From Pseudolysinimonas_A sp044239695 (lineage in GTDB: Bacteria; Actinomycetota; Actinomycetes; Actinomycetales; Microbacteriaceae), in assembly GCF_044239695.1 (NCBI RefSeq), contig NZ_JBIIAW010000003.1:6136-70135 (forward strand): a DNA stretch of 64,000 nt, given 5' to 3'. Positions 52,285 through 58,917 of the stretch are shown here, piece after piece (the first letter of the stretch is position 1; each line of letters begins with the position of its first letter). A program made the translations under genes and the position numbers. The notes under the pieces are model-generated. The model had not been told where the DNA came from. It did not search any database and worked only from the letters and a program-made list of their open reading frames with translations.

Positions 52285-53027
52285 GAGGACGTGGCTCCGT
52301 AACGTCGGCGGGCGGAGGCGATGGTCTTCGCGATCTCGCTGTCGGTGAGACCGACGACCGAAGCCGCGGCCTCCAGGAGGTCAAAGGCGTCGGAGGAAAG
52401 GCCGGCTTCTGCGGCGCGGCACGCTGCCCAGAACAGCGCGGCGTTGCGGTTGCCCTCGGTCCTCGTTGACACGAACTCGGCGAGGTGCAGCGCTTTGCGC
52501 TCAGTCCGGCCCGCGGGGGCCGCCCGCTTGGGCGGCTCGACGGGACGCAATAGGGCGACCACCGACGCCGGGAGCGGGACGGGCGGCCGCGACGCCCACG
52601 TGTACGGCTTGCCGGTCGACGGGTGGAGGCTTGGGGGCATGACGCAGTAGCCGCGGTCGGTCTTGACGTCGATCCCGGTTGGGAGGCGGGTGGCGCTCAG
52701 CGAGCCTGGGGGGCGACGGTAGTAGCGGTGTTGCCCTCCCGTGCCACGGCCGCTGTGAACGGTGAGGGTCTCGGGGAGGGGCTCACCCGTCGCCGCTTCG
52801 AGGTCGGCGACGGTGCCGCCGTTCTGCGGGTCGAAGTCGAGGACGACGAGCGTGGCCGGTACGCGAGCGCCGACGTTGTGCGCTTGCGTCGACCACCACC
52901 CGCGAATGGTCCGCTCGTCGGTGGTGGCGTCCTTGACGCCGTGCTGCGTGAGCGGCACTTTTCCGCGAAGCGGCAGGATCTCCCAGCCCGCATTAGCGAG
53001 GGCGAGGGCCTGGTCGAGGTCAGGCAT
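52281..53027 (-). CDS. Bifunctional DNA primase/polymerase (PrimPol N-terminal type)
   Basis: The product is 248 residues from ATG 53027. The metal-binding DFDP (Asp64, Asp66) is in VVLDFDP, nucleotide-binding SGRGTGGQHRYY is at 92-103 with His100, and DVKTDRGYCVMPPS starts at 120. These are the catalytic motifs of archaeo-eukaryotic-type PrimPol domains on plasmids, phages and satellites. A short C-terminal helical part follows. ATG 53066 is an alternative start. With the DUF3631 ATPase it forms a self-contained replication module. Confidence 0.88.
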   Translation of the reverse strand: MPDLDQALALANAGWEILPLRGKVPLTQHGVKDATTDERTIRGWWSTQAHNVGARVPATLVVLDFDPQNGGTVADLEAATGEPLPETLTVHSGRGTGGQHRYYRRPPGSLSATRLPTGIDVKTDRGYCVMPPSLHPSTGKPYTWASRPPVPLPASVVALLRPVEPPKRAAPAGRTERKALHLAEFVSTRTEGNRNAALFWAACRAAEAGLSSDAFDLLEAAASVVGLTDSEIAKTIASARRRYGATSS

Positions 53028-53289
53028 CGTCGGATCCCAGCGCGCGGCGCGTGCGGATGCGGTCATCGCGGCTCGCCTGCGAGTACTCGCCCGGGTTGGC
53101 GAGCCTCTGCCGCAGTCGAGCGGCTTCAGACGTCAGTGCAGCGCGGGAGGGTGATTCGGCCGGCTCGACGAGGGCCTTCCGTTCAAGGGCCGCGAGGCGG
53201 GCTACGAGCGGGGCCGCGGCTTCGGCGCGGGTGGGGCCGGGGGCGTGCGAGGCGAAGAGCGCCGCGCCCTCGTCGTCGTGCGCGGTCAC
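53020..53289 (-). CDS. Small helical protein, unknown
   Basis: This 89-residue product starts at GTG 53289 and is Ala/Arg/Glu-rich, predicted helical (LVARLAALERKALVEP, LTSEAARLRQRLANPGEYS). It overlaps the 77-residue gene by 4 bases. No family is recognised. Its place before the primase suggests a replication accessory role; this is inference. Confidence 0.5.
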   Translation of the reverse strand: MTAHDDEGAALFASHAPGPTRAEAAAPLVARLAALERKALVEPAESPSRAALTSEAARLRQRLANPGEYSQASRDDRIRTRRALGSDDA

Positions 53290-53519
53290 GGCTGACCCAT
53301 CCAGGGTGCGAGTCGTCCCCGATCGCGAAGGCACGCGATCGCCTGCCGGGTCTCGCGTCGGCTGGGCATGAGGTAGACCGGGAGGGTCCGGGCGAATTCG
53401 TCGAGCGCGAGCCGGAAGTCGCGCGAGCCGGGGTTGGCGCACACCTCTCTCGGCACGACGTTCTGAGCGTGCTCGACGAACTGGGCTGCGAGAGGCAGTC
53501 GCTGCTCGGTCGCGGTCAT
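53286..53519 (-). CDS. Small protein, unknown
   Basis: This 77-residue product (MTATEQRLPLAAQFVEHAQN...) is coupled to both neighbours by 4-base overlaps. It contains one Cys pair that is not zinc-like. The family is not recognised. The tight operon position makes it likely real. Confidence 0.5.
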   Translation of the reverse strand: MTATEQRLPLAAQFVEHAQNVVPREVCANPGSRDFRLALDEFARTLPVYLMPSRRETRQAIACLRDRGRLAPWMGQP

Positions 53520-53719
53520 CGGTTCGCGGCGACGGGGCGCATGTGCGCCTCGATGTACTCGTCGACGGCGGACTCGGGGACTCGGACCGAGCGACCGACC
53601 TTGACGGTGCGGAGGGCTCGACCTTGGGTGAGCGTGCGCGCTTGGCGCGGCGTGATGCTCAGCACCTCGGCGAGCTCGGCGGGCGTGTAGAGGCGTTCGC
53701 GGGATGGTGAAGACGTCAC
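53516..53719 (-). CDS. HTH excisionase/AlpA-like DNA-binding protein
   Basis: This 67-residue protein has a winged-helix pattern, RLYTPAELAEVLSITPRQAR, then RTVKVGRSVRVPESAVDEYI, matching the helix-turn-helix DNA-binding/excisionase family. Such proteins act as Xis or as transcription switches in integrated elements. The GTG start is preceded by TAGGAG at about 8 bases. It is the first gene of the minus-strand replication operon. Confidence 0.85.
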   Translation of the reverse strand: MTSSPSRERLYTPAELAEVLSITPRQARTLTQGRALRTVKVGRSVRVPESAVDEYIEAHMRPVAANR

Positions 53720-54095
53720 GGGCGTGCTCCTAGGGAGGCGACCGCGGCTTACCCCGTACGGGTGCGATGGAGAGGGCTACTCTCGCCGGCCTACTACTTT
53801 CGGAGCCCGATTCCGTCCGGGCCTTGACCTTCTACGCAGCGGGGCGACCGCTGCTCTCATCCGACAGGCCCTCTCCCAGGAGCACGGTGCCGGGTTGACC
53901 TTCCGCCTGGCGGGCGGCTGCGGTCTTGCGGCGCTGACCTCCGTTTGCCTGGCGGCTCGGGAGGGTCCTTTTCTGTCGTGTTGCCGAAAACTTAACCCTC
54001 GCGACCGACTGTGACTCCTCGCGACACGCCGTGTCGAGTCGCGCCATTTCGAATGTTCCCGCTGTTACCGATGTGACCGCACGGTGTGACCGCTG
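53720..54095. promoter_or_regulatory. Gene-poor control region between integrase and HTH operon
   Basis: These 376 bases hold a palindrome CCCGTACGGG at 53753-53762 near the expected promoter of the HTH operon. An inverted repeat CGACAC-GCC-GTGTCG is at 54022-54036, beside a relatively AT-rich stretch (about 53970-53998, GAAAACTTAACC). Most of array A lies at its right end. The layout (AT-rich stretch, palindrome, iterons) resembles a replication origin for the element. Confidence 0.45.
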
Positions 54096-54101
54096 TTACC
54101 G
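54055..54101 (+). repeat. Iteron-like array A: five GTNNCCG copies, spacing 9-9-13-9
   Basis: Heptamers GTTCCCG, GTTACCG, GTGACCG, GTGACCG and GTTACCG start at 54055, 54064, 54073, 54086 and 54095. The arrangement is almost the same as in array B, including the single 13-base step. The array runs into the integrase stop codon (54096-54098). Confidence 0.75.
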
Positions 54102-55463
54102 CTCTGCGGGGTGAGACAGGAGGGGTACGCTCGGCGCGCCCGCACCGAAGAGCGCGTCGATCCGGTCGGCGAGCGAGCGGTCGGCGCCCTCGGCGAGGTG
54201 AGCGTAGATCGCCGCGGCACGCATGGTCGAGTGCCCGAGTCGTGCCTGCACCTCGGGGACGCTCGCGCCCGCACGGTAAGCGAGAGTCGCCCCGGTGTGT
54301 CGGAGGTCGTGCCAGGTGAGTTCGGGTCGGTCGATCGCGGCTCGCGCCCTGCGGAACAGGAACGAGACTCGGGCGTTCGTGACCGGCGCGCCGTCGATCG
54401 CGAACAGTAGCGCCTCGGGGTCGGCCGCGACGTAGGTATCGAGGTGGTCGACCAGGGCAGCGTGCACGAACCCGGGGAGGTGCACGACGCGTCGGCTGCG
54501 CTCGGTCTTCGGGGGGCCGAAGCGGATCGGTTCGCCAGGGACGCAGACCAGTGCTCTCTCGACGCTCACCGTTCCTGCCGCGACGTCGACGTGGCGCCGG
54601 GCGAGCGCGAAGAGTTCGCCGTAGCGCAGGCTCGACCAGGCTGCGATCGTCACCGCGGCTGCGAGCGGCCCCGGCATCGTCGCTGCGATCGCGCGGACCT
54701 CGGCGGGGCTCGCCGTCGCACGTTCGCGGTGGCGGACCGCTCCGGCGTTCGGGATCTGGCAGGGGTTGGTCGCGATCAGCCCGTCGTGCAGGGCCGTGCC
54801 CATTACGGTCCTGAGCACTCGGTAGGCGTGCGCGGCGGCGGTGCGGCCGGCTGCATCCGGGACGACGTCAGGCGCGCCTGCGAGCGTCGACGTCGGCGAC
54901 CCCGCTGAACGCCACGCGCTGAGGACTGCGGGGCTGAGGCGCCCGGTAGCCGCTGCGGCCAAGCCGCGCTCTCGTGCCCACTCTCGGGCAGGGTGCGCGC
55001 GCCGCGCCGCATCACGGCGCAGGCGCGCCTCGGCCGCGGTGCGGGTCGCTGCGAACACGGCGGCGTACCAGGTGCGTACGACAGCGGGTGTGACGTCCGC
55101 GACCCGCATCCGCCCGAGGTCGATGATGCGGCCGCGCGAGGTGGTGACCGGGGCGAGCACGCGTCGTTGAAGGGTCCGTCGATACAGGTCGACGGTGCGG
55201 GGTGCGAGGTCGGGGCGGGACTCCAGCCAGTCGCCGATGTACGCCCCGAGGGTGACGTCGCCGAGCCGGGGGTCCTGCCACGTGCCGCGTGACCGGTCGG
55301 CCCGCTCCTGCGCGAGCCACCCCTGCGCGGCGGCTTTGGTGTCGAAGGTGTGCGGTGCGCCGTAGCGCGATCCGTCGACGCGGTAGAAAGCGCGGTACCG
55401 GCCAGAGGGGAGCAGTTCTACGGTTCCCCAGCCGCCCGGGGTCTTGCGGGGTTTGCGACTCAT
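54096..55463 (-). CDS. int: Tyrosine integrase of the element
   Basis: This 455-residue protein has an N-terminal arm-binding domain (about 1-60, GWGTVELLPSGRYRAFYRV), a core-binding domain with an insertion at about 140-205, and a catalytic domain with Arg280, Lys319, His385, Arg388, His411 and Tyr420. Its position next to the intact tRNA and att repeat is typical for the integrase that made the insertion. ATG 55463 is preferred over an upstream start; the extra residues do not look conserved. Confidence 0.92.
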   Translation of the reverse strand: MSRKPRKTPGGWGTVELLPSGRYRAFYRVDGSRYGAPHTFDTKAAAQGWLAQERADRSRGTWQDPRLGDVTLGAYIGDWLESRPDLAPRTVDLYRRTLQRRVLAPVTTSRGRIIDLGRMRVADVTPAVVRTWYAAVFAATRTAAEARLRRDAARRAHPAREWARERGLAAAATGRLSPAVLSAWRSAGSPTSTLAGAPDVVPDAAGRTAAAHAYRVLRTVMGTALHDGLIATNPCQIPNAGAVRHRERATASPAEVRAIAATMPGPLAAAVTIAAWSSLRYGELFALARRHVDVAAGTVSVERALVCVPGEPIRFGPPKTERSRRVVHLPGFVHAALVDHLDTYVAADPEALLFAIDGAPVTNARVSFLFRRARAAIDRPELTWHDLRHTGATLAYRAGASVPEVQARLGHSTMRAAAIYAHLAEGADRSLADRIDALFGAGAPSVPLLSHPAER

Positions 55464-55487
55464 CACGAGCCTCTCTCGTAGGCACGT

Positions 55488-55507
55488 GAGTCCACGTGCG
55501 TCCACGA
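55488..55507. repeat. Right arm-type candidate: paired GTCCACG motif
   Basis: GAGTCCACGT followed by GCGTCCACGA matches the left copy (46536-46556) except for one missing base. GTCCACG starts at 55490 and 55500. The site is 73 bases inside attR and upstream of the integrase start. Confidence 0.6.
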
Positions 55508-55580
55508 AAGGGTCTGAACTCGCTTTCGGCTGGAGGCTGCTCAGCCCGTCGATCGCTTGGATCTCAGGGTTGAGTACTCC

Positions 55581-55622
55581 GAGCGGATGACGGGAATCGA
55601 ACCCGCGCTATCAGCTTGGGAA
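55581..55622. repeat. attR: 42-base direct repeat within tRNA-Gly
   Basis: Identical to 46375-46416. It covers the 3' half of the intact tRNA-Gly from the anticodon loop. Confidence 0.95.
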
Positions 55623-55652
55623 GCTGAAGTTCTGCCATTGAACTACATCCGC
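55582..55652 (-). tRNA. tRNA-Gly (anticodon CCC)
   Basis: The 71-base cloverleaf pairs acceptor GCGGATG/CATCCGC. The D-stem is GTTC/GAAC and the anticodon stem TCAGC/GCTGA around the loop TTCCCAA. The T-arm is CGGG-TTCGATT-CCCG. CCA is not encoded. Its 3' half was rebuilt by the integrated element's att core, so the gene remains intact. Confidence 0.95.
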
Positions 55653-55720
55653 GTATCGGTGAGGGGGTGGAGCCCCGTCACCGACTTCGACAGTCTAACC
55701 GAGCCCGGTAGCCTCGTCCC

Positions 55721-56326
55721 ATGCTGCTGAGCGACCGCGACATCCGCAAGGAACTGGATGAAGGCCGCATCGGCCTCGACCCGCTCGACCGCGAGATGAT
55801 CCAGCCGTCGAGCATCGACGTGCGCCTCGACCGGTTCTTCCGGCTCTTCGACAACCACAAGTACCCGTTCATCGATCCCGCCGAGGATCAGCCCGAGCTG
55901 ACCCGGCTCATCGAGACGAAGCCCGACGAGCCGTTCATCCTGCACCCGGGCGAGTTCGTGCTCGGCTCGACGTTCGAGCTGGTCACGCTGCCCGACGATG
56001 TCGCCGCGCGGCTCGAAGGCAAGTCGAGCCTCGGGCGCCTCGGACTGCTCACGCACTCCACCGCCGGCTTCGTCGATCCCGGATTCTCCGGACACGTCAC
56101 GCTCGAGCTGAGCAACGTGGCGACGCTGCCGATCAAGCTCTGGCCGGGGATGAAGATCGGGCAGCTCTGTTTCATCCGCACGAGCTCCCCCGTCGACAAC
56201 CCGTACGGTTCGGGCCAGTACGGCAACCGCTACCAGGGGCAGCGCGGGCCGACGGCATCCCGGTCGTTCCAGAACTTCCACCGCACCGACGTCACGACGA
56301 CCGACGCGGGGTCGGCGGGGAGCTGA
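55721..56326 (+). CDS. dcd: dCTP deaminase (possibly bifunctional)
   Basis: This 201-residue protein carries the Dcd motifs LDREMIQPSSIDVRLD, GSTFELVTLPDDVAARLEGKSSLGR and HSTAGFVDPGFSGHVTLEL. The enzyme makes dUTP from dCTP; some actinobacterial forms also hydrolyse dUTP to dUMP. Ordinary chromosomal gene just outside the element. Confidence 0.95.
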   Translation: MLLSDRDIRKELDEGRIGLDPLDREMIQPSSIDVRLDRFFRLFDNHKYPFIDPAEDQPELTRLIETKPDEPFILHPGEFVLGSTFELVTLPDDVAARLEGKSSLGRLGLLTHSTAGFVDPGFSGHVTLELSNVATLPIKLWPGMKIGQLCFIRTSSPVDNPYGSGQYGNRYQGQRGPTASRSFQNFHRTDVTTTDAGSAGS

Positions 56327-56343
56327 GCCCCGGGCAGCTAGAG

Positions 56344-56379
56344 GGTCTCGATACACCGCGCGACGCGCGGCACTCGACC
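56344..56379. repeat. REP-like palindrome
   Basis: GGTCTCGATACACCGCGC and GCGCGGCACTCGACC form an imperfect inverted repeat between dcd and idi, of the same type as the elements at 60786 and 61129. Confidence 0.55.
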
Positions 56380-56386
56380 CGCGGGG

Positions 56387-56941
56387 TCACGAGCGAGGGG
56401 GAGGCGTCGGCTTCCACTGCTTGAGCTGCAGCACGAGCCAGGGGCTGAACGCGAACGGCGTCGCCGCGACCGCCTTCGCCAGGTCGGCGGGCACCACCCA
56501 GGCCCAGTCGTCGACCTCGTCGGGCTTGGGCATCGGGTCGTCGCGGGCGATCGTGCGGAACACCGGGCAGATCTCGTTCTCGACGACGCCGCCGGAGTCG
56601 ACGGCGCGGTAGCGGAAGCCGGGCAGCACCAGGTCGAGGTCGCCGATCGGCAGGGCGAGCTCCCGCAGGCCCCGGCGGCGCACGGCATCCTCGAGGTCCT
56701 CGCCGGGGGCGGGATGGCCGCAGAAGGCGTTGGTCCAGACGCCCGGGAAGGTCAGTTTCGTGATCGCGCGGCGGGTGACGAGCATGCGTCCGCGGGCGTC
56801 GAAGACGTGGCACGAGAAGGCGAGGTGCAGCGGGGTGTTCTCGTCGTGCACGGTCGCCTTGTCGGCGACGCCGATCGGCGAACCGTCTTCGGCGAGGAGC
56901 ACGACCTGCTCGGGGGCCGGAAGTCCTGGGGGCTGTGACAT
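56387..56941 (-). CDS. idi: Isopentenyl-diphosphate delta-isomerase, type 1
   Basis: This 184-residue Nudix-fold enzyme interconverts IPP and DMAPP. The catalytic Cys74 lies in TNAFCGHP (70-77), and the acidic motif VENEICPVF is at 120-128. It is divergent from the carotenoid operon and supplies its prenyl precursors. Confidence 0.95.
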   Translation of the reverse strand: MSQPPGLPAPEQVVLLAEDGSPIGVADKATVHDENTPLHLAFSCHVFDARGRMLVTRRAITKLTFPGVWTNAFCGHPAPGEDLEDAVRRRGLRELALPIGDLDLVLPGFRYRAVDSGGVVENEICPVFRTIARDDPMPKPDEVDDWAWVVPADLAKAVAATPFAFSPWLVLQLKQWKPTPPPRS

Positions 56942-56962
56942 GGGGGGAGGTAGTCTGCCTGA

Positions 56963-58027
56963 ATGGATGCTGGGGTCGCGACGGCGGCGGAGCGGCAGTC
57001 GCAGGTCGACGCCGTTCTGGCGCGTCTGTTCAGCCTAGCCCGCAAGCGTGCCGCACCCTTGGGTGCCGCCTACCTCTCCCTCTGGGATTCGATCGAAGCC
57101 GCGACGACGGGGGGCAAGCGCTTCCGTCCCCGGATGGTGTTCGCCGCCTACGAGTCGCTCGGCGGCACCGATCGTGAGGCCGCCGCCTACGTCGGTGCCG
57201 CGTTCGAGCTGCTGCACACGTCGCTGTGCGTGCACGACGACGTCATCGACCACGACTTCGTGCGCCGGGGCCTGCCCAACGTCTCGGGCACCTTCCGCGA
57301 CCGCGCGGTCGCGGCGGGGGTCGAGCCGCGGGTCGCCGAGCACCACGGCATCAGCGCCGCCGTCATCGCGGGCGACCTCGCCCTGTTCAACGCCTACCGG
57401 CTGATCGACAAGAGCGGCGTCGGCGACGAGGTGCGCGGTCGGCTGCTCGAGGTCATGGACGAGGCCCTCTTCGCGAGTGCGGCCGGCGAGTTGATCGACA
57501 TCGACTTCACCCTCCGCCCCGAGGCGCCGCACGTCGACGACATCCTCGCGATGGAGCGGTTGAAGACCGCCGTGTACTCGTTCGAGGGGCCGCTCCAGGC
57601 GGGCGCGATCCTGGCCGGTGCCTCCGAGGAGACGGTCGCGACGCTGGGCGAGTTCGGGCGCGAGATCGGCATCGCCTATCAGCTCGTCGACGACGTGCTC
57701 GGCGTGTTCGGCGCCGAATCCGAGACCGGCAAGACGACGATCGGCGACCTGCGCGAGGGCAAGCGCACGGTGCTGATCGCCTACGCCTCCTCCGCCCCCG
57801 GCTGGGAGGAGCTCACCGCCCTGTTCGGCGATCCCGAACTCGACGACGCGGGGGCCGCGCGCCTCCGCGCCCACCTCGTGCAGTCCGGAGCCCGCGGCTT
57901 CGCCGAAGGCCTCGCGCGCTACTACGCCAACCGCGCCCTCGCGCGCCTGGTCGAGCCGCACATCCCGGCGGCCCTGCGCGCGGAACTGCATCCCGTCGCC
58001 GACGCGATCCTCGGTCGCGTCAAGTGA
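56963..58027 (+). CDS. crtE: Geranylgeranyl diphosphate synthase (polyprenyl synthetase)
   Basis: This 354-residue product has the first Asp-rich motif DDVIDHD at 92-98 and a second motif DDVLGVFG at 243-250, in which the last Asp of DDxxD is Gly, as in several actinobacterial GGPP synthases. GKRFRPRM is the IPP-binding region. First gene of the C50 carotenoid operon; 21 bases separate its start from the divergent idi start. Confidence 0.92.
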   Translation: MDAGVATAAERQSQVDAVLARLFSLARKRAAPLGAAYLSLWDSIEAATTGGKRFRPRMVFAAYESLGGTDREAAAYVGAAFELLHTSLCVHDDVIDHDFVRRGLPNVSGTFRDRAVAAGVEPRVAEHHGISAAVIAGDLALFNAYRLIDKSGVGDEVRGRLLEVMDEALFASAAGELIDIDFTLRPEAPHVDDILAMERLKTAVYSFEGPLQAGAILAGASEETVATLGEFGREIGIAYQLVDDVLGVFGAESETGKTTIGDLREGKRTVLIAYASSAPGWEELTALFGDPELDDAGAARLRAHLVQSGARGFAEGLARYYANRALARLVEPHIPAALRAELHPVADAILGRVK

Positions 58028-58917
58028 GCCGCGACAAGGGAGGCGACGGGGGACCGCGCCTCACCCTCTACGACGAGGTGGCGCAGGCGACGGCGAGTCT
58101 CGTCATCCGCCGCTACTCCACGTCGTTCGGGATGGCGGCGCGGCTGCTCGGGGCCGGCATCCGGCAGCCGGTGGAGAACATCTACGCGCTCGTGCGGGTC
58201 GCCGACGAGATCGTCGACGGCGGGGCCGAAGAGGCGGGCCTCGACCGGCTGGCCACGGGCCGGCTGCTCAACGCCTACGAGGAGGAGACCGAACGCGCGC
58301 TCGACGAGGGCTACTCGGCCGACCTCGTCGTGCACGCCTTCGCCCGCACCGCCCGGGCGGCGGGATTCGGCCCGGAGCTGACGAAGCCGTTCTTCGCCTC
58401 GATGCGCGCCGACCTGCACGAGACGGTGCACGACGCGGCGAGTTTCGCGGAGTACGTGTACGGCTCCGCCGAGGTGGTCGGTCTGATGTGCCTCCGGGTC
58501 TTCCTCGTCGGCCACGAGCGCACCCCGGCCGAACTCGAGACGCTCGAACGGGGTGCCCGCGCGCTCGGCGCGGCGTTCCAGAAGGTCAACTTCCTCCGCG
58601 ACCTGGCGGCCGACCACGACAAGCTGGGTCGTAGCTACTTCCCCGGCATCGACGTCTCCCGGCTGACCGACACCGAGAAGCTCGCCCTGGTCGACGACAT
58701 CGACGCCGACCTCGCCCACGCCGCGGCGACCCTCCCGCTCCTCCCGCCCAGCTCGCGGCGCGCGGTCGCGCTCGCCCACGGCCTGTTCGCGGAACTGTCG
58801 CGGCGCATCCGCCGCACCCCGGCATCCGTTCTGATCACCACCCGCGTGCGGGTTCCCGACCCGGTGAAGCTGCGCATCGCGCTCGCCGCCGCCACGACCA
58901 CAGGAGGCCGCGCATGA
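58024..58917 (+). CDS. crtB: Phytoene synthase
   Basis: This 297-residue product starts at GTG 58024, coupled to crtE. Asp-rich motifs are VADEIVD (59-65) and NFLRDLAADHDKLGR. It joins two GGPP to phytoene. Overlaps crtI by 4 bases. Confidence 0.95.
   Translation: MSRDKGGDGGPRLTLYDEVAQATASLVIRRYSTSFGMAARLLGAGIRQPVENIYALVRVADEIVDGGAEEAGLDRLATGRLLNAYEEETERALDEGYSADLVVHAFARTARAAGFGPELTKPFFASMRADLHETVHDAASFAEYVYGSAEVVGLMCLRVFLVGHERTPAELETLERGARALGAAFQKVNFLRDLAADHDKLGRSYFPGIDVSRLTDTEKLALVDDIDADLAHAAATLPLLPPSSRRAVALAHGLFAELSRRIRRTPASVLITTRVRVPDPVKLRIALAAATTTGGRA

Larger units (their letters stand above)
46375..55622. mobile_element. Integrated satellite-like element (about 9.2 kb) in tRNA-Gly(CCC)
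   Basis: The element is bounded by the 42-base att repeats. A P4-type integrase sits next to the intact tRNA. Inside are an HTH/Xis-like protein, two small proteins, PrimPol, a DUF3631 ATPase, a zinc-ribbon protein, a tape-measure-like protein and a small zinc ribbon, arranged as a minus-strand operon with 4-base or TGATG couplings in most places. At the attL end are a second tyrosine recombinase and a DUF6907-like gene on the plus strand. There are no capsid, terminase, relaxase or conjugation genes. This gene set fits a phage satellite or a phage-like integrative replicon rather than a complete prophage. Confidence 0.88.

Noticed and set aside
53724..54014. Possible 96-residue plus-strand gene in the same gap.
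   Set aside because: It would start on the HTH gene's upstream region, has no plus-strand ribosome site and no recognisable protein pattern.
53832..54047. Possible 71-residue minus-strand gene between the HTH gene and the integrase.
   Set aside because: Composition is Arg/Gln/Ala low complexity, no ribosome site was seen, and it covers the presumed origin/promoter region.
54055..54101. Interpretation of array A as integrase arm sites.
   Set aside because: It is about 1.5 kb from attR (and array B about 2.3 kb from attL); the GTCCACG pairs near the ends fit arm sites better.
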